Assembly: GCA_038040245.1 (NCBI GenBank)
Contig: JBBPIU010000017.1
Span: 1 to 36,908, forward strand
Origin: RBG-16-66-20 sp038040245
Lineage (GTDB): Bacteria; Pseudomonadota; Gammaproteobacteria; Burkholderiales; SG8-39
Length of the DNA: 36,908 bases
Direction: 5' to 3'
Shown here: one piece after another, positions 8,634 to 17,201 of the stretch
Layout: every line of letters starts with the position of its first letter
How positions within the stretch are numbered: position 1 is the first letter of the stretch
The notes under the pieces: generated by a model
The model's database searches: none
What the model was told of the DNA's origin: nothing
Seen by the model: only the letters and a program-made list of their open reading frames with translations
Position numbers and translations under genes: made by a program

Positions 8634-8680
8634 GCACTGGCCAGGAACGCATTCATGCAACGATTTAGGAACGCGCTCAC
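8630..8680 (-). CDS. Possible 16-codon coupling mini-ORF between ftsW and murG
   Basis: A GTG at 8680 overlaps the ftsW stop as GTGA, and the frame runs 16 codons to a TGA that overlaps the murG ATG as ATGA. The peptide would be VSAFLNRCMNAFLASA. GAGGGG lies nine nt before the GTG, a good Shine-Dalgarno spacing, while murG itself has none. The layout copies the GTGA/ATGA junctions used across the operon, so a translational relay from ftsW to murG is plausible. The peptide need not have a function of its own, and chance cannot be ruled out from one sequence. Confidence 0.45.
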   Translation of the reverse strand: MSAFLNRCMNAFLASA

Positions 8681-9864
8681 GCGTTGAGTCCCCTCGCAAG
8701 CTGGCGGTTCTCCCAATCGATGCGGATCAGGATCGCCACGGCCACGCAATTCACGATCAGGCCCGAGCCGCCGAAGCTCATCAGCGGCAGCGTCAAGCCC
8801 TTGGTGGGCAGCAGGCCCATGTTGACGCCCATGTTGATGAGCGCCTGAAAGCCGATCCAGATGCCGATGCCCTGCGCCACGAGCGCGGGGAAGCAGCGCT
8901 CGCGCATCGCCGCTTGGCGGCCGATGGCAAAGGCCCGCAGCACGACCCAGACGAACAGCGCGATCACCACCGCGACCCCCAGAAACCCCAGCTCCTCGGC
9001 GATCACCGCGAGCAGGAAGTCGGTGTGCGCCTCAGGCAGGTAGTGCAGCTTCTCGACGCTCGCGCCGAGGCCGACACCCAGCCATTCGCCGCGGCCGAAT
9101 GCGATCAGCGCGTGCGACAGCTGGTAGCCCTTGCCGTACGCGTCCGACCAGGGATCCATGAAACCGAGGATGCGCTGCATGCGATAGGGCGACGACAACA
9201 CCAGCAGCACGAAACCCGCCCCAAGCATCGCCAGCAGCGCGCCGAAGTGGCGGCCGCTCATGCCGCCGAGGAACAGCACGCCGAACGCGGTCACCGCGAC
9301 CACCACGAAAGCGCCGAAATCCGGCTCGCGCAGCAGCAGCCACGCCACCACCAGCATTACCGCCAGCATCGGCAGCAGCCCTCTGCGGAAATTCTTCAGC
9401 ACCGCGTGCTTGCGCACGGTGTAGTCGGCCGCGTAGAGCACCACCGCGAGCTTCATCAGCTCGGAGGGCTGCAGGTTGACCACCCCCAGGTTGAGCCAGC
9501 GCCGCGCGCCATTCACCTCGCGCCCAATGCCGGGCATCAGCACCAGCACGAGCAGCACCATGCAGGCGGCGAAAAACCACGGCGCGGCCTTCTGCCAGAC
9601 GCGCACCGGCAGCAGGAACACCGCGGTCGCCGCGCTCAGCGCGAGCGCGAGAAACAGGCTGTGGCGCACGAGGAAGTAGGCGGGATTGTTCCCCGAGTAG
9701 CGGCCCGCTTCCGCGGTCGCGATCGACGACGAATAGACCATCACCAGCCCGAGCGAGACCAGCAGCAGCGCGGCCCAGGCAAGCGAGCGGTCGTATTCGG
9801 GCGCCGGCGCACCCGCTGTCCGTACGTTGCGCGTGTTGCCCTGTCCGAAAACAAGAATAGGCAT
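8677..9864 (-). CDS. ftsW: Lipid II polymerase FtsW (SEDS family)
   Basis: FtsW is the septal peptidoglycan glycosyltransferase of the SEDS family and works with FtsI. The 395-residue product is a multi-pass membrane protein with about ten hydrophobic segments. It carries the SEDS signatures REVNGARRWLNLG, NLQPSELMKL, REPDFGAFVVV (with the conserved Asp), a large periplasmic loop around YRMQRILGFMDPW, and the C-terminal LPLMSFGGSGL. The ATG overlaps the murD stop by one base (TAATG). Confidence 0.96.
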   Translation of the reverse strand: MPILVFGQGNTRNVRTAGAPAPEYDRSLAWAALLLVSLGLVMVYSSSIATAEAGRYSGNNPAYFLVRHSLFLALALSAATAVFLLPVRVWQKAAPWFFAACMVLLVLVLMPGIGREVNGARRWLNLGVVNLQPSELMKLAVVLYAADYTVRKHAVLKNFRRGLLPMLAVMLVVAWLLLREPDFGAFVVVAVTAFGVLFLGGMSGRHFGALLAMLGAGFVLLVLSSPYRMQRILGFMDPWSDAYGKGYQLSHALIAFGRGEWLGVGLGASVEKLHYLPEAHTDFLLAVIAEELGFLGVAVVIALFVWVVLRAFAIGRQAAMRERCFPALVAQGIGIWIGFQALINMGVNMGLLPTKGLTLPLMSFGGSGLIVNCVAVAILIRIDWENRQLARGLNA

Positions 9865-11279
9865 TAGTTCTTTAATCCGTGCTGGAACGCACCAAGCGCG
9901 TTGACCGCTGCGGCAAAGACCTCTCCGCGATGCTTGTAATCGCGGAACATGTCGAAGCTCGCGCAGGCCGGCGAGAGCAGCACGGCGTCGCCCGGTTCGG
10001 CAATCCGGGCGGCGCGCGCGACGGCGGATTCGAGAGAGGAACAGGCCTCCATCGGAACGCCCGCTTGCCTGATCGCCTGCTCGATGAGCACAGCATCACG
10101 GCCGATGAGCAGCACCTGCTTCGCGCGGTCCCTGATCGCGGCTACGAGCGGTGCGAAGTTCTGCCCTTTGCCCTCGCCCCCCAGGATCAGCACCGCCTTC
10201 TTCGCGAGTCCTTTGAGCGCCGCCACCGTGGCGCCGACGTTGGTGCCCTTGGAGTCGTCCAGCCATTCGACGCCGCCGCGCAGCGCGACGCGCTGCATGC
10301 GGTGCGGCAGCCCGCGGAAACTGCGCAGGCCCTGCGCCAGCGCCGCGAGCGGCACGCCCGCGAGGTGGGCGAGCGCGCAGGCCGCGAGCGCATTGGACAC
10401 GTTGTGCGCGCCGGAGAGCGGCAGTTCGTCCACGGCGAGGATCCGTTGCGCGCCGCACGCCAGCCAGTCGCGCCCGCCGGCTTCGGCGATGCCGAAATCC
10501 TCCGCCACCGGCGGCGCGTCGCTGCCGAAGGTGACCTGAACGCGCAGGGGCAGGGCGAGCGCCATGGAGGCCGAGTCGCAGCGATTGAGCAGCTGCACGC
10601 CCTTGCCCATGAACACGCGCGCCTTGGCTTCGGCATAGTCGGCAAGCCCGGCGTAGCGGTCGAGATGGTCTTCCGACAGGTTCAGCAGCGTCGCCACATC
10701 CGGCTCGAGAGACCAGGTCGTCTCGAGTTGGTAGCTGGAGAGTTCCAGCACCCAGACCGCTGGATGCTTATTCCCCCGCTTAAACAACGCAGCTAGCGCC
10801 GGCGGCCCGATGTTCCCGGCCACCTCGCAATCGATGTTCGCCGCGCGCAGCAGGTGCCCGGCGAGTGCGGTGACGGTGCTCTTGCCGTTCGTCCCGGTCA
10901 CTGCCAGCACCTTTTCTCCGGCACGCGCGCGAACTTTCCACGCGAACAATTCGATATCGCCGACAACAGGAATATTTTTTGTGAGGGCGGCTTGAATTAA
11001 TTCTTCGTGAAGAGAAAGACCAGGGCTGATGCAAACCAGATCGATGTCTTTCAGCAATGAAGACTTGAACTTGCCGGTATGCAGCTCACCGGAAAGTTCA
11101 TTCTTCCTCGGCGGCGCTGCGCGGGTGTCGGCGACGCGGACGCTTCCGCCTTCGCTTTTCACCCAATGCACCACGGAAAGTCCCGTGTCCCCCAATCCGA
11201 GCACCAGCACGCGCTTGCCGGCGAGCGCCATCGGTTGCGGCCGGGTGAGCATAGTGAATTGCGCTTGGCGCATGTTCAT
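9864..11279 (-). CDS. murD: UDP-N-acetylmuramoylalanine--D-glutamate ligase MurD
   Basis: MurD adds D-glutamate to UDP-MurNAc-L-Ala. The 471-residue product has VLVLGLGDTGLS near the N-terminus for UDP binding, the P-loop GTNGKST at 129-135, LELSSYQLE, and the C-terminal LDDSKGTNVGAT motif with the carbamylated-lysine region upstream. The frame stays open through mraY, but the ATG at 11279, two nt after the mraY stop, gives the right length. Around 10970-11170 the codon use is clearly AT-richer than in the rest of the gene. Confidence 0.96.
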   Translation of the reverse strand: MNMRQAQFTMLTRPQPMALAGKRVLVLGLGDTGLSVVHWVKSEGGSVRVADTRAAPPRKNELSGELHTGKFKSSLLKDIDLVCISPGLSLHEELIQAALTKNIPVVGDIELFAWKVRARAGEKVLAVTGTNGKSTVTALAGHLLRAANIDCEVAGNIGPPALAALFKRGNKHPAVWVLELSSYQLETTWSLEPDVATLLNLSEDHLDRYAGLADYAEAKARVFMGKGVQLLNRCDSASMALALPLRVQVTFGSDAPPVAEDFGIAEAGGRDWLACGAQRILAVDELPLSGAHNVSNALAACALAHLAGVPLAALAQGLRSFRGLPHRMQRVALRGGVEWLDDSKGTNVGATVAALKGLAKKAVLILGGEGKGQNFAPLVAAIRDRAKQVLLIGRDAVLIEQAIRQAGVPMEACSSLESAVARAARIAEPGDAVLLSPACASFDMFRDYKHRGEVFAAAVNALGAFQHGLKN

Positions 11280-11281
11280 GC

Positions 11282-12373
11282 TCACCGCAGCTTCAGCGTC
11301 GAGAGGCCGAACAGCACCAGCATCATGGTGATGATCCAGAAGCGCACCACCACCTGGGATTCCTTCCAGCCTTCCAGCTCGTAATGGTGGTGCAGCGGAG
11401 CCATGCGGAAAATGCGCTTTCCTCCGGTCGCCTTGAAATAGATCACCTGGATCATCACCGACAGCGTCTCGGCGACGAACACGCCGCCCATGATGAACAG
11501 TACGATTTCCTGGCGCACGATCACGGCGATGGTGCCGAGCGCGGCGCCCAGCGCCAGCGCGCCGACGTCGCCCATGAACACTTCCGCCGGATAGGTGTTG
11601 AACCAGAGGAAACCCAGGCCCGCGCCGACCAGCGCGCCGCAGATCACCGCCAACTCGCCCGCGCCGGCGACATAGGGAATCCCGAGGTACTTGGAGAACA
11701 CCGCGTGCCCGGCGACGTAGGCGAAGATGCCGAGCGCGCCGCCCACCATGACGGTGGGCATGATGGCGAGGCCGTCCAGCCCGTCGGTCAGGTTCACCGC
11801 GTTCGAGGTGCCGACGATGACGAAGTAGGTGAGCACGATGAACCCGACCGTGCCGAGCGGATAGGCGATGAACTTGAAGAACGGCACGATCAGGGAATTC
11901 AGCGCCGGGGTGCTCTGCGCGAGCCAGGCGAGATAGCCGGCCGCGGCCAGCCCGAACACCGACTGCCAGAACAGCTTCGTCTTCACCGACAGTCCTTTGG
12001 GATTGCGGTGCACGACCTTGCGGTAGTCGTCGACCCAGCCGATGGCGCCGAAGGCGAGCGTCACCAGCAGCACCACCCAGATGAAGCGGTTGCTCAGGTC
12101 GCCCCACAGCAGCGTGGTGATGGCGATCGACAGCAGGATCAGCGCCCCGCCCATGGTGGGCGTGCCCACCTTGGTCAGGTGCGACTTGGGGCCGTCGTCG
12201 CGCACCGCCTGGCCGATCTTGTAGTCGGTGAGCTTGCGGATCACGTAGGGCCCGAGGATCAGCGAGATCGCAAGCGCGGTGAGGCAGGCCAGCACCGCGC
12301 GCAGCGTCAGGTATTGGAAGACGTTGAACAGGCGCACGTCCTTGGCGAGCCATTGGGCAAGTTCAAGCAGCAT
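11282..12373 (-). CDS. mraY: Phospho-N-acetylmuramoyl-pentapeptide transferase MraY
   Basis: MraY moves phospho-MurNAc-pentapeptide onto undecaprenyl phosphate, making lipid I in the inner membrane. The 363-residue product has about ten transmembrane helices. It shows GTPTMGG, the aspartate-rich catalytic segment FGAIGWVDDYRK, the NAVNLTDGLDGLA motif, the FMGDVGALALG motif, and the C-terminal APLHHHYE. The ATG overlaps the murF stop by one base (TGATG). Confidence 0.97.
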   Translation of the reverse strand: MLLELAQWLAKDVRLFNVFQYLTLRAVLACLTALAISLILGPYVIRKLTDYKIGQAVRDDGPKSHLTKVGTPTMGGALILLSIAITTLLWGDLSNRFIWVVLLVTLAFGAIGWVDDYRKVVHRNPKGLSVKTKLFWQSVFGLAAAGYLAWLAQSTPALNSLIVPFFKFIAYPLGTVGFIVLTYFVIVGTSNAVNLTDGLDGLAIMPTVMVGGALGIFAYVAGHAVFSKYLGIPYVAGAGELAVICGALVGAGLGFLWFNTYPAEVFMGDVGALALGAALGTIAVIVRQEIVLFIMGGVFVAETLSVMIQVIYFKATGGKRIFRMAPLHHHYELEGWKESQVVVRFWIITMMLVLFGLSTLKLR

Positions 12374-13739
12374 CAGTGGGCCGTCTCTTTCTGACCGCTC
12401 AGGGCAACCACGACCCGCTCCATCTTCATGAAGCGGGAGCCTTTGACGAGGATCGTGGTTGCGCCCTTTGTTTCACCAATCAGCTTTTCAATCGCATCGA
12501 AATGCCGGCCGCCGTCGCCAAATGCCTGCACTGCCGCAGGCGTGGCGGAACCAAGCGCCAGAAGAAGCGATACACCCCGTTGCCTGGCGTAGCGCCCCAC
12601 TTCGGCGTGGAATTCGGGGCCCTGCTCGCCCACCTCGCCCATGTCGCCCAGCACCAGCGCGGTCGGGCCCGGGCAGGAGGCGAGCACGTCGATGGCGGCG
12701 CGCACCGAATCCGGATTGGCGTTGTAGCTGTCGTCGATCAAGGTCGCGCCGGCGGCGGTCTTGGTCACCTGCAGCCGGCCGGTGGTGGGCCGGAACGCGG
12801 CGAGGCCGGCGCCGATGACCTCGGCCGGAATGCCGGCGGCATGCGCGCAGGCCGCGGCGGCGAGCGCATTGCGCACGTTGTGCAGCCCGGGGATCGCGAG
12901 TGTCACCCGCGCCTCGCCCGAGGGTGTCTTGAGGACGATTTCGCTCTCCAGCGATTTCAGCGCATAGCGGCCGGTGATGTCGCCGGCCTCGATGCCGAAT
13001 TCGATGCGCTTTCGCCTGCCGGCCTTCTCCCGGAACACGCCGGCCATCGCATCCTCGGCATTCAGCACTGCGATGCCATCGTCCGGCAGTGCGTCGAACA
13101 CGCTCGCGTTCTCGGCCGCCACCGCCTCGACCGATTGCATGAATTCCAGGTGCTCGCGCTGCGCGTTGTTGACCAGGGCGACGGTGGGCCGCGCGATTTC
13201 CGCGAGCAGCGCGATTTCGCCCGGATGGTTCATGCCGAGCTCGATCGCGCAGTAGCGATGGCTGGCGCGCAGGCCGAGCAGCGTCATCGGCACGCCGATG
13301 TCGGTGTTCAGGTTGCCGCGCGTGGCGAGCGCCCCGCCCTCGCCGGCGTGGCGGCGCAGGATCGAAGCGAGCATTTCCTTGGTGGTGGTTTTGCCGTTCG
13401 ATCCGGTGATCGCGATCACCGCCGGAGCGAAGCGCAGCCGCCAGTGCCGGCCCAGGCGCCCGAGCGCGCGCCGCGAGTCATCGGCCACCAGCAGAGGAAG
13501 GGGCGCTTCTCCGGCATGCTTTTCATNNNNNNNNNNGCTACCGCGCCGCGCTCCTTCGCCATGGCGAGGAAATCGTGGCCGTCGAAGCGCTCGCCGCGAA
13601 TGGCGACGAACAACTGGCCTTTGCCGACCGAGCGCGTGTCGGTGGAGACGCCCTGGAAGCGAACCTCCTCGCGCCCGTCCGCGCCGCCGCCCGCGAGGCG
13701 GGCGCCCATGGCGCCGGCGGCTTCGGCGAGGCTCATCAT
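12373..13739 (-). CDS. murF: UDP-MurNAc-tripeptide--D-Ala-D-Ala ligase MurF, split by an assembly gap
   Basis: MurF adds D-Ala-D-Ala to complete the pentapeptide precursor. The N-terminal part (ATG at 13739, overlapping the murE stop as ATGA) has VSTDTRSVGKGQLFVAIRG and runs to AKERGAVA at the N run 13527-13536. The C-terminal part continues in a different frame with EKHAGEAPLPLLVADDSRRAL, the P-loop GSNGKTTTK, ELGMNHPGEI and DDSYNANPDS. With ten N the two halves are out of frame. A true gap length of 2 modulo 3 joins them, and 11 nt would give a normal 455-residue MurF. I read the gene as intact in the organism, with the break made by the assembly. Confidence 0.93.
13527..13536. other. Assembly gap (10 N)
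   Basis: Ten unknown bases lie inside murF. The reading frames on each side fit only if the real gap is 2 modulo 3 in length, so the figure of ten is a placeholder or is off by one or more bases. This is not a biological frameshift on present evidence. Confidence 0.97.
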
Positions 13740-15187
13740 CGATTTCCCCGGCGGCCGAGCGCCGCGCCGGCCACCGCCGCGTCCGAGAACGGCAGCCGCC
13801 GGCCGGCGATTTCCTGGAAGGCTTCGTGGCCCTTGCCGGCGATCAGCACGACGTCGGCGGCAGCCGCCGATCCAATAGCAGAGTCGATGGCTTTGGCGCG
13901 GTCGAGCTCGACGACGCAGTCGCCGGACACGCCGTCGCGGATCGCTTCGACAATCGCCTGCGGATCCTCGCCGCGCGGATTGTCGGAGGTGAGCACGATG
14001 CGGTCGGCGCGCGCCGCGGCCACGCTGCCCATTACGGGCCGCTTCGCCTTGTCGCGTCCGCCGCCGGCGCCGAACACCGCGACCAGCCGCCCGCCTCGCG
14101 CCTGCGCGACCGGCTTCAGCGCCGAAAGCACCTTGTCCAGCGCGTCGGGCGTGTGCGCGTAATCGACCACCACCAGCGGGCGATCGCCGATTTGCTGCAT
14201 GCGCCCGGCAACCTGCGGCAGCACCTCGAGGAGCCTGACGCCCTCCTCAAACGCAATTCCCTTCGCCACCAGGCACCCCAGCACGCCGAGCGCATTCGAA
14301 ACATTGAATCGCCCGAGTTGCGGAATCTCCGCCCTGGCACGTCCCCAGCTCGAATGGATTGTTACCTGCTTGCCTTCAATGCTCTCGGCGAAAACAAACT
14401 CAGAGACATCGGCATCCGATTTCGACAAACCATATCCAATCGTTCGCACGCCGCGCGCCGCGAGGCGCTTCGCGAGCTGCGCGCCGAAAGGGTCGTCCAG
14501 GTTGAGCACCGCCGCGGCAAGGCCCGGCGCGTTGAACAGGCGCGCCTTCGCCTCCGCGTAAGCCGCCATGGTGCCGTGGTAGTCGAGGTGGTCGTGCGTG
14601 AGGTTGGTGAACAGCGCGCAGTCGAAGGCGACGCCGTTCACGCGCCCCTGGTCGAGGCCGTGCGAGGACACTTCCATCGCCACCACACTTGCACCGGCGG
14701 ACTTGAATTCTGCGAGCAGGCGCTGCAGCTCGAGCGCGTCGGGGGTTGTGTTTTCTATTGAAATTAAATTAGAAGGAAAACCCGCTCCCAAGGTCCCGAT
14801 TACCGCGGCCTTCTCATTCCGGCGCGAAAGCAAAGCGGCAAGCCATTGCGAGCACGAGGTTTTGCCGTTGGTGCCGGTGACGCCGCAGATCCAGAGCGAT
14901 TCGGACGGACGGCCGTTGAACTCGTGGGCAAGAAAGCCCGCCTGCGACTTGAGGTCCTTGACCCCGGCGTTCGGCGCTTTCCAGCCGCCGTCCCAGGCAA
15001 AACCTTCGCTCTCCCAGAGGACCGCCGCGCAGCCGCGCTCGATCGCCTGCGCGATGTAGCGCCGGCCGTCGGCGGCCCCGCCCGGCCAGGCGAAGAAAGC
15101 CGCACCCGGCGCCACGCGCCGGCTGTCGGAGGTGAGACGTTCGATTACTGCACCCTGGCGCGCGAGCAGCGCGAGAATGTTGTCAAT
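13736..15187 (-). CDS. murE: UDP-MurNAc-L-Ala-D-Glu--2,6-diaminopimelate ligase MurE, probable ATT start
   Basis: MurE adds the third stem-peptide residue. GTNGKTS at about 105-111 is the P-loop, and DNPR at about 402-405 is the signature for meso-diaminopimelate. The first standard in-frame start codon is a GTG at 15115, but it would cut off the conserved UDP-binding segment LTSDSRRVAPG. The frame continues upstream as IDNILALLARQGAVIERL to an ATT at 15187 that overlaps the ftsI stop (TAATT, parallel to the TAATG of murD-ftsW). AGGAG sits eight nt before the ATT. I therefore place the start at ATT, giving 483 residues. A sequencing error for ATG is the main alternative. AT-rich codon patches occur around 14340-14420 and 14740-14790. 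Confidence 0.92.
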   Translation of the reverse strand: MDNILALLARQGAVIERLTSDSRRVAPGAAFFAWPGGAADGRRYIAQAIERGCAAVLWESEGFAWDGGWKAPNAGVKDLKSQAGFLAHEFNGRPSESLWICGVTGTNGKTSCSQWLAALLSRRNEKAAVIGTLGAGFPSNLISIENTTPDALELQRLLAEFKSAGASVVAMEVSSHGLDQGRVNGVAFDCALFTNLTHDHLDYHGTMAAYAEAKARLFNAPGLAAAVLNLDDPFGAQLAKRLAARGVRTIGYGLSKSDADVSEFVFAESIEGKQVTIHSSWGRARAEIPQLGRFNVSNALGVLGCLVAKGIAFEEGVRLLEVLPQVAGRMQQIGDRPLVVVDYAHTPDALDKVLSALKPVAQARGGRLVAVFGAGGGRDKAKRPVMGSVAAARADRIVLTSDNPRGEDPQAIVEAIRDGVSGDCVVELDRAKAIDSAIGSAAAADVVLIAGKGHEAFQEIAGRRLPFSDAAVAGAALGRRGNR

Positions 15188-16926
15188 TACGTGTTCTCCT
15201 TTGCCTCGTCGCCCTCGCCCGGCAGTTCGATCGGCGCGAGGGGCGCGTCGTAGGGCGCGCCCAGCAGGCGCAGTGCGCCCTGCATGACCTGGGAAAACAC
15301 CGGCGCCGCCACCTGGCCGCCGTAGTACTGGCCGGCGGAGGGCTCATCCATCATCACGGCGATCACCAGGCGCGGATCGGACACCGGCGCAAAGCCGACG
15401 AACGAAGAGACATACTTGTGTCCCGCGTAGCCGCCGTTTTCCTGCTTGTGCGCGGTGCCGGTCTTGCCGGCCACGCGCCAGCCGACGATGCGCGCACGCG
15501 GCGCGGTGCCGCCGGGCTGCACGGCGGCTTCCAGCATGTCGCGCAGAGCGCGCGCGACCTCCGGTGCGAACACCCGCTTGCCCTCGGCCGGCACGCCGGT
15601 CTTCACCAGCGACAGCGGCGCGAGTTCGCCGTCGCGCGCGAACACGGTATAGGCGCGCGCGAGCTGGATCAGGCTTACCGAGATGCCGTGGCCATAGGCC
15701 ATGGTCGCCTGCTCCACCGGACGCCAGGTTTTCGCTTCGCGCACGCGGCCGGTGGCCTCGCCCGGAAACCCCAGCCGCGGCGCGGCGCCGAAGCCGACGC
15801 GCTTGAACAGGTCGTGCATCTCCTCGCGCGGCATCGAGAGCGCGATCTTCGCCGCGCCGACGTTGGAGGATTTCTGGATCACCTGCGCCGCGCTCATCGC
15901 ACCGCCCGCATTGCCACCTGCATGCGCGTCGTGGATGGTGTAGTTGGCGATGGTGAGCGCGCCGGGCCCGGTCTGGATCACGGTCTGGGGCGTAATCCTT
16001 CCGGTCTCGATGGCCAGGCCGACGGTAAAGGGCTTCAACGTCGAGCCCGGCTCGAAGGTGTCGGTCATCACCCGGTTGCGCAGCTGCGCGCCGGTGAGCC
16101 GCGCGCGGTTGTTCGGGTTGTAGGTGGGCAGGTTGGCGAGCGCGAGGACCTCGCCCGTGCGCACGTCGAGCACCACGATCGCGCCGGCCTTTGCCTTGTG
16201 CGCGTCCACCGCCGCCTTGAGCGCGCCGAAGGCGAGATTCTGGATCTTGCTGTCGATGGCGAGGGTCAGGTCGCGCCCGTCCTGCGCGGCGCGGATCGAC
16301 TCGACGTCCTCGACGATGCGGCCGAGCCGGTCCTTGATCACGCGGCGGCTGCCGGCGGCGCCGGCGAGCACCGCCTGCTGCGCGAGCTCGATGCCTTCCT
16401 GACCCGCGTCGTCCACGCCGGTGAAACCGATCACGTGCGCCATCGTCTCGCCGCCCGGGTAGTAGCGGCGGTACTCGTTTTGCTGGTGGATGCCGGCAAT
16501 GCCCAGCTCGAGGACGCGGGCGGCGGCCTCGGGCGGAATCTGGCGCTTGAGGTAGACGAACTCGCGCTCCTCTTCCGAGAACTTGCGCGCGAGTTCGCGC
16601 GGGTCGAGCGACAGCAGCGCCGCGAGGCTCTTCAGCTGCGCGGGCGTCGCGTTGACGTCCTCGGGGATCGCCCACACCGATTTCACCGGCGTCGAGATGG
16701 CGAGCGCTTCGCCGTTGCGGTCCACGATGCGGCCGCGCGTGGCCGGCACTTCCAGCACCCGCGAGTAGCGCGCCTCGCCCTTTTCCTGCAGGAAGCCGGT
16801 ATGCATCGACTGCAGGTAGACCGAGCGCCCGGCGAGCACCACGAACGCGGCGAGCAGCAGCGCAACTGCCAGGCGCGCGCGCCACGCCGGCAGCCGGACC
16901 ATCATCGGCACGCTGGCGGCGCTCAC
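15187..16926 (-). CDS. ftsI: Peptidoglycan transpeptidase FtsI (PBP3)
   Basis: FtsI is the septal class B penicillin-binding protein that cross-links new peptidoglycan with FtsW. The 579-residue product has one N-terminal transmembrane helix (about 17-33), the RGRIVDRNG motif of the pedestal domain, and the three transpeptidase motifs: STLK at 295-298 with the acylated serine, SSN at 353-355, and KTGT at 488-491. The frame is open far upstream across ftsL, but the GTG at 16926 overlaps the ftsL stop as GTGA and fits the family length. The ATG pair seven codons in (MMVRL) is an alternative start. Confidence 0.96.
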   Translation of the reverse strand: MSAASVPMMVRLPAWRARLAVALLLAAFVVLAGRSVYLQSMHTGFLQEKGEARYSRVLEVPATRGRIVDRNGEALAISTPVKSVWAIPEDVNATPAQLKSLAALLSLDPRELARKFSEEEREFVYLKRQIPPEAAARVLELGIAGIHQQNEYRRYYPGGETMAHVIGFTGVDDAGQEGIELAQQAVLAGAAGSRRVIKDRLGRIVEDVESIRAAQDGRDLTLAIDSKIQNLAFGALKAAVDAHKAKAGAIVVLDVRTGEVLALANLPTYNPNNRARLTGAQLRNRVMTDTFEPGSTLKPFTVGLAIETGRITPQTVIQTGPGALTIANYTIHDAHAGGNAGGAMSAAQVIQKSSNVGAAKIALSMPREEMHDLFKRVGFGAAPRLGFPGEATGRVREAKTWRPVEQATMAYGHGISVSLIQLARAYTVFARDGELAPLSLVKTGVPAEGKRVFAPEVARALRDMLEAAVQPGGTAPRARIVGWRVAGKTGTAHKQENGGYAGHKYVSSFVGFAPVSDPRLVIAVMMDEPSAGQYYGGQVAAPVFSQVMQGALRLLGAPYDAPLAPIELPGEGDEAKENT

Positions 16927-17201
16927 GGCCTGGGCTCTGCCTTGCCTTGGACCATTCGCACCCGGCGCGGATCGGGCGCGCGCATGCCGAGCGTGCCCGT
17001 CGCGATCTTCTCGACGCGCGAATGCAGGCCCCAGGTGCTCGATTCCAGCTGCAGCTGGCCGAACTCGACTGCCAACGCGCGGGCGCGCTCCTGCTCGCGC
17101 TCGAGCTCGGTGAACAGCTTCCTCGACTCGTGCTGGGAGGTGACGAGCCCGAGCGCGCAGACGATGAGAACCAGGAGGAGGAGGAGGTTCAGCTTCGCCA
17201 C
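16923..17201 (-). CDS. ftsL: Cell division protein FtsL
   Basis: FtsL is a small bitopic divisome protein that forms a complex with FtsB and FtsQ. The 92-residue product has a transmembrane helix at about residues 4-20 (LNLLLLLVLIVCALGLV), then a coiled-coil-like stretch rich in Glu, Arg and Leu (RKLFTELEREQERARALAVEFGQLQLE). Its end VEKIATGTLGMRAPDP is typical of FtsL. The start is a GTG 13 nt inside the end of rsmH. Identity rests on these features and on its place between rsmH and ftsI. Confidence 0.93.
   Translation of the reverse strand: MAKLNLLLLLVLIVCALGLVTSQHESRKLFTELEREQERARALAVEFGQLQLESSTWGLHSRVEKIATGTLGMRAPDPRRVRMVQGKAEPRP

Noticed and set aside
9864..12353. An apparent 829-residue MurD fusion
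   Set aside because: The first half is mraY read in the wrong frame; the ATG at 11279 gives a standard MurD.
13416..13739. murF as a pseudogene with a frameshift
   Set aside because: The frame change coincides with the ten N, both halves are well conserved, and MurF is essential; an assembly gap explains it.
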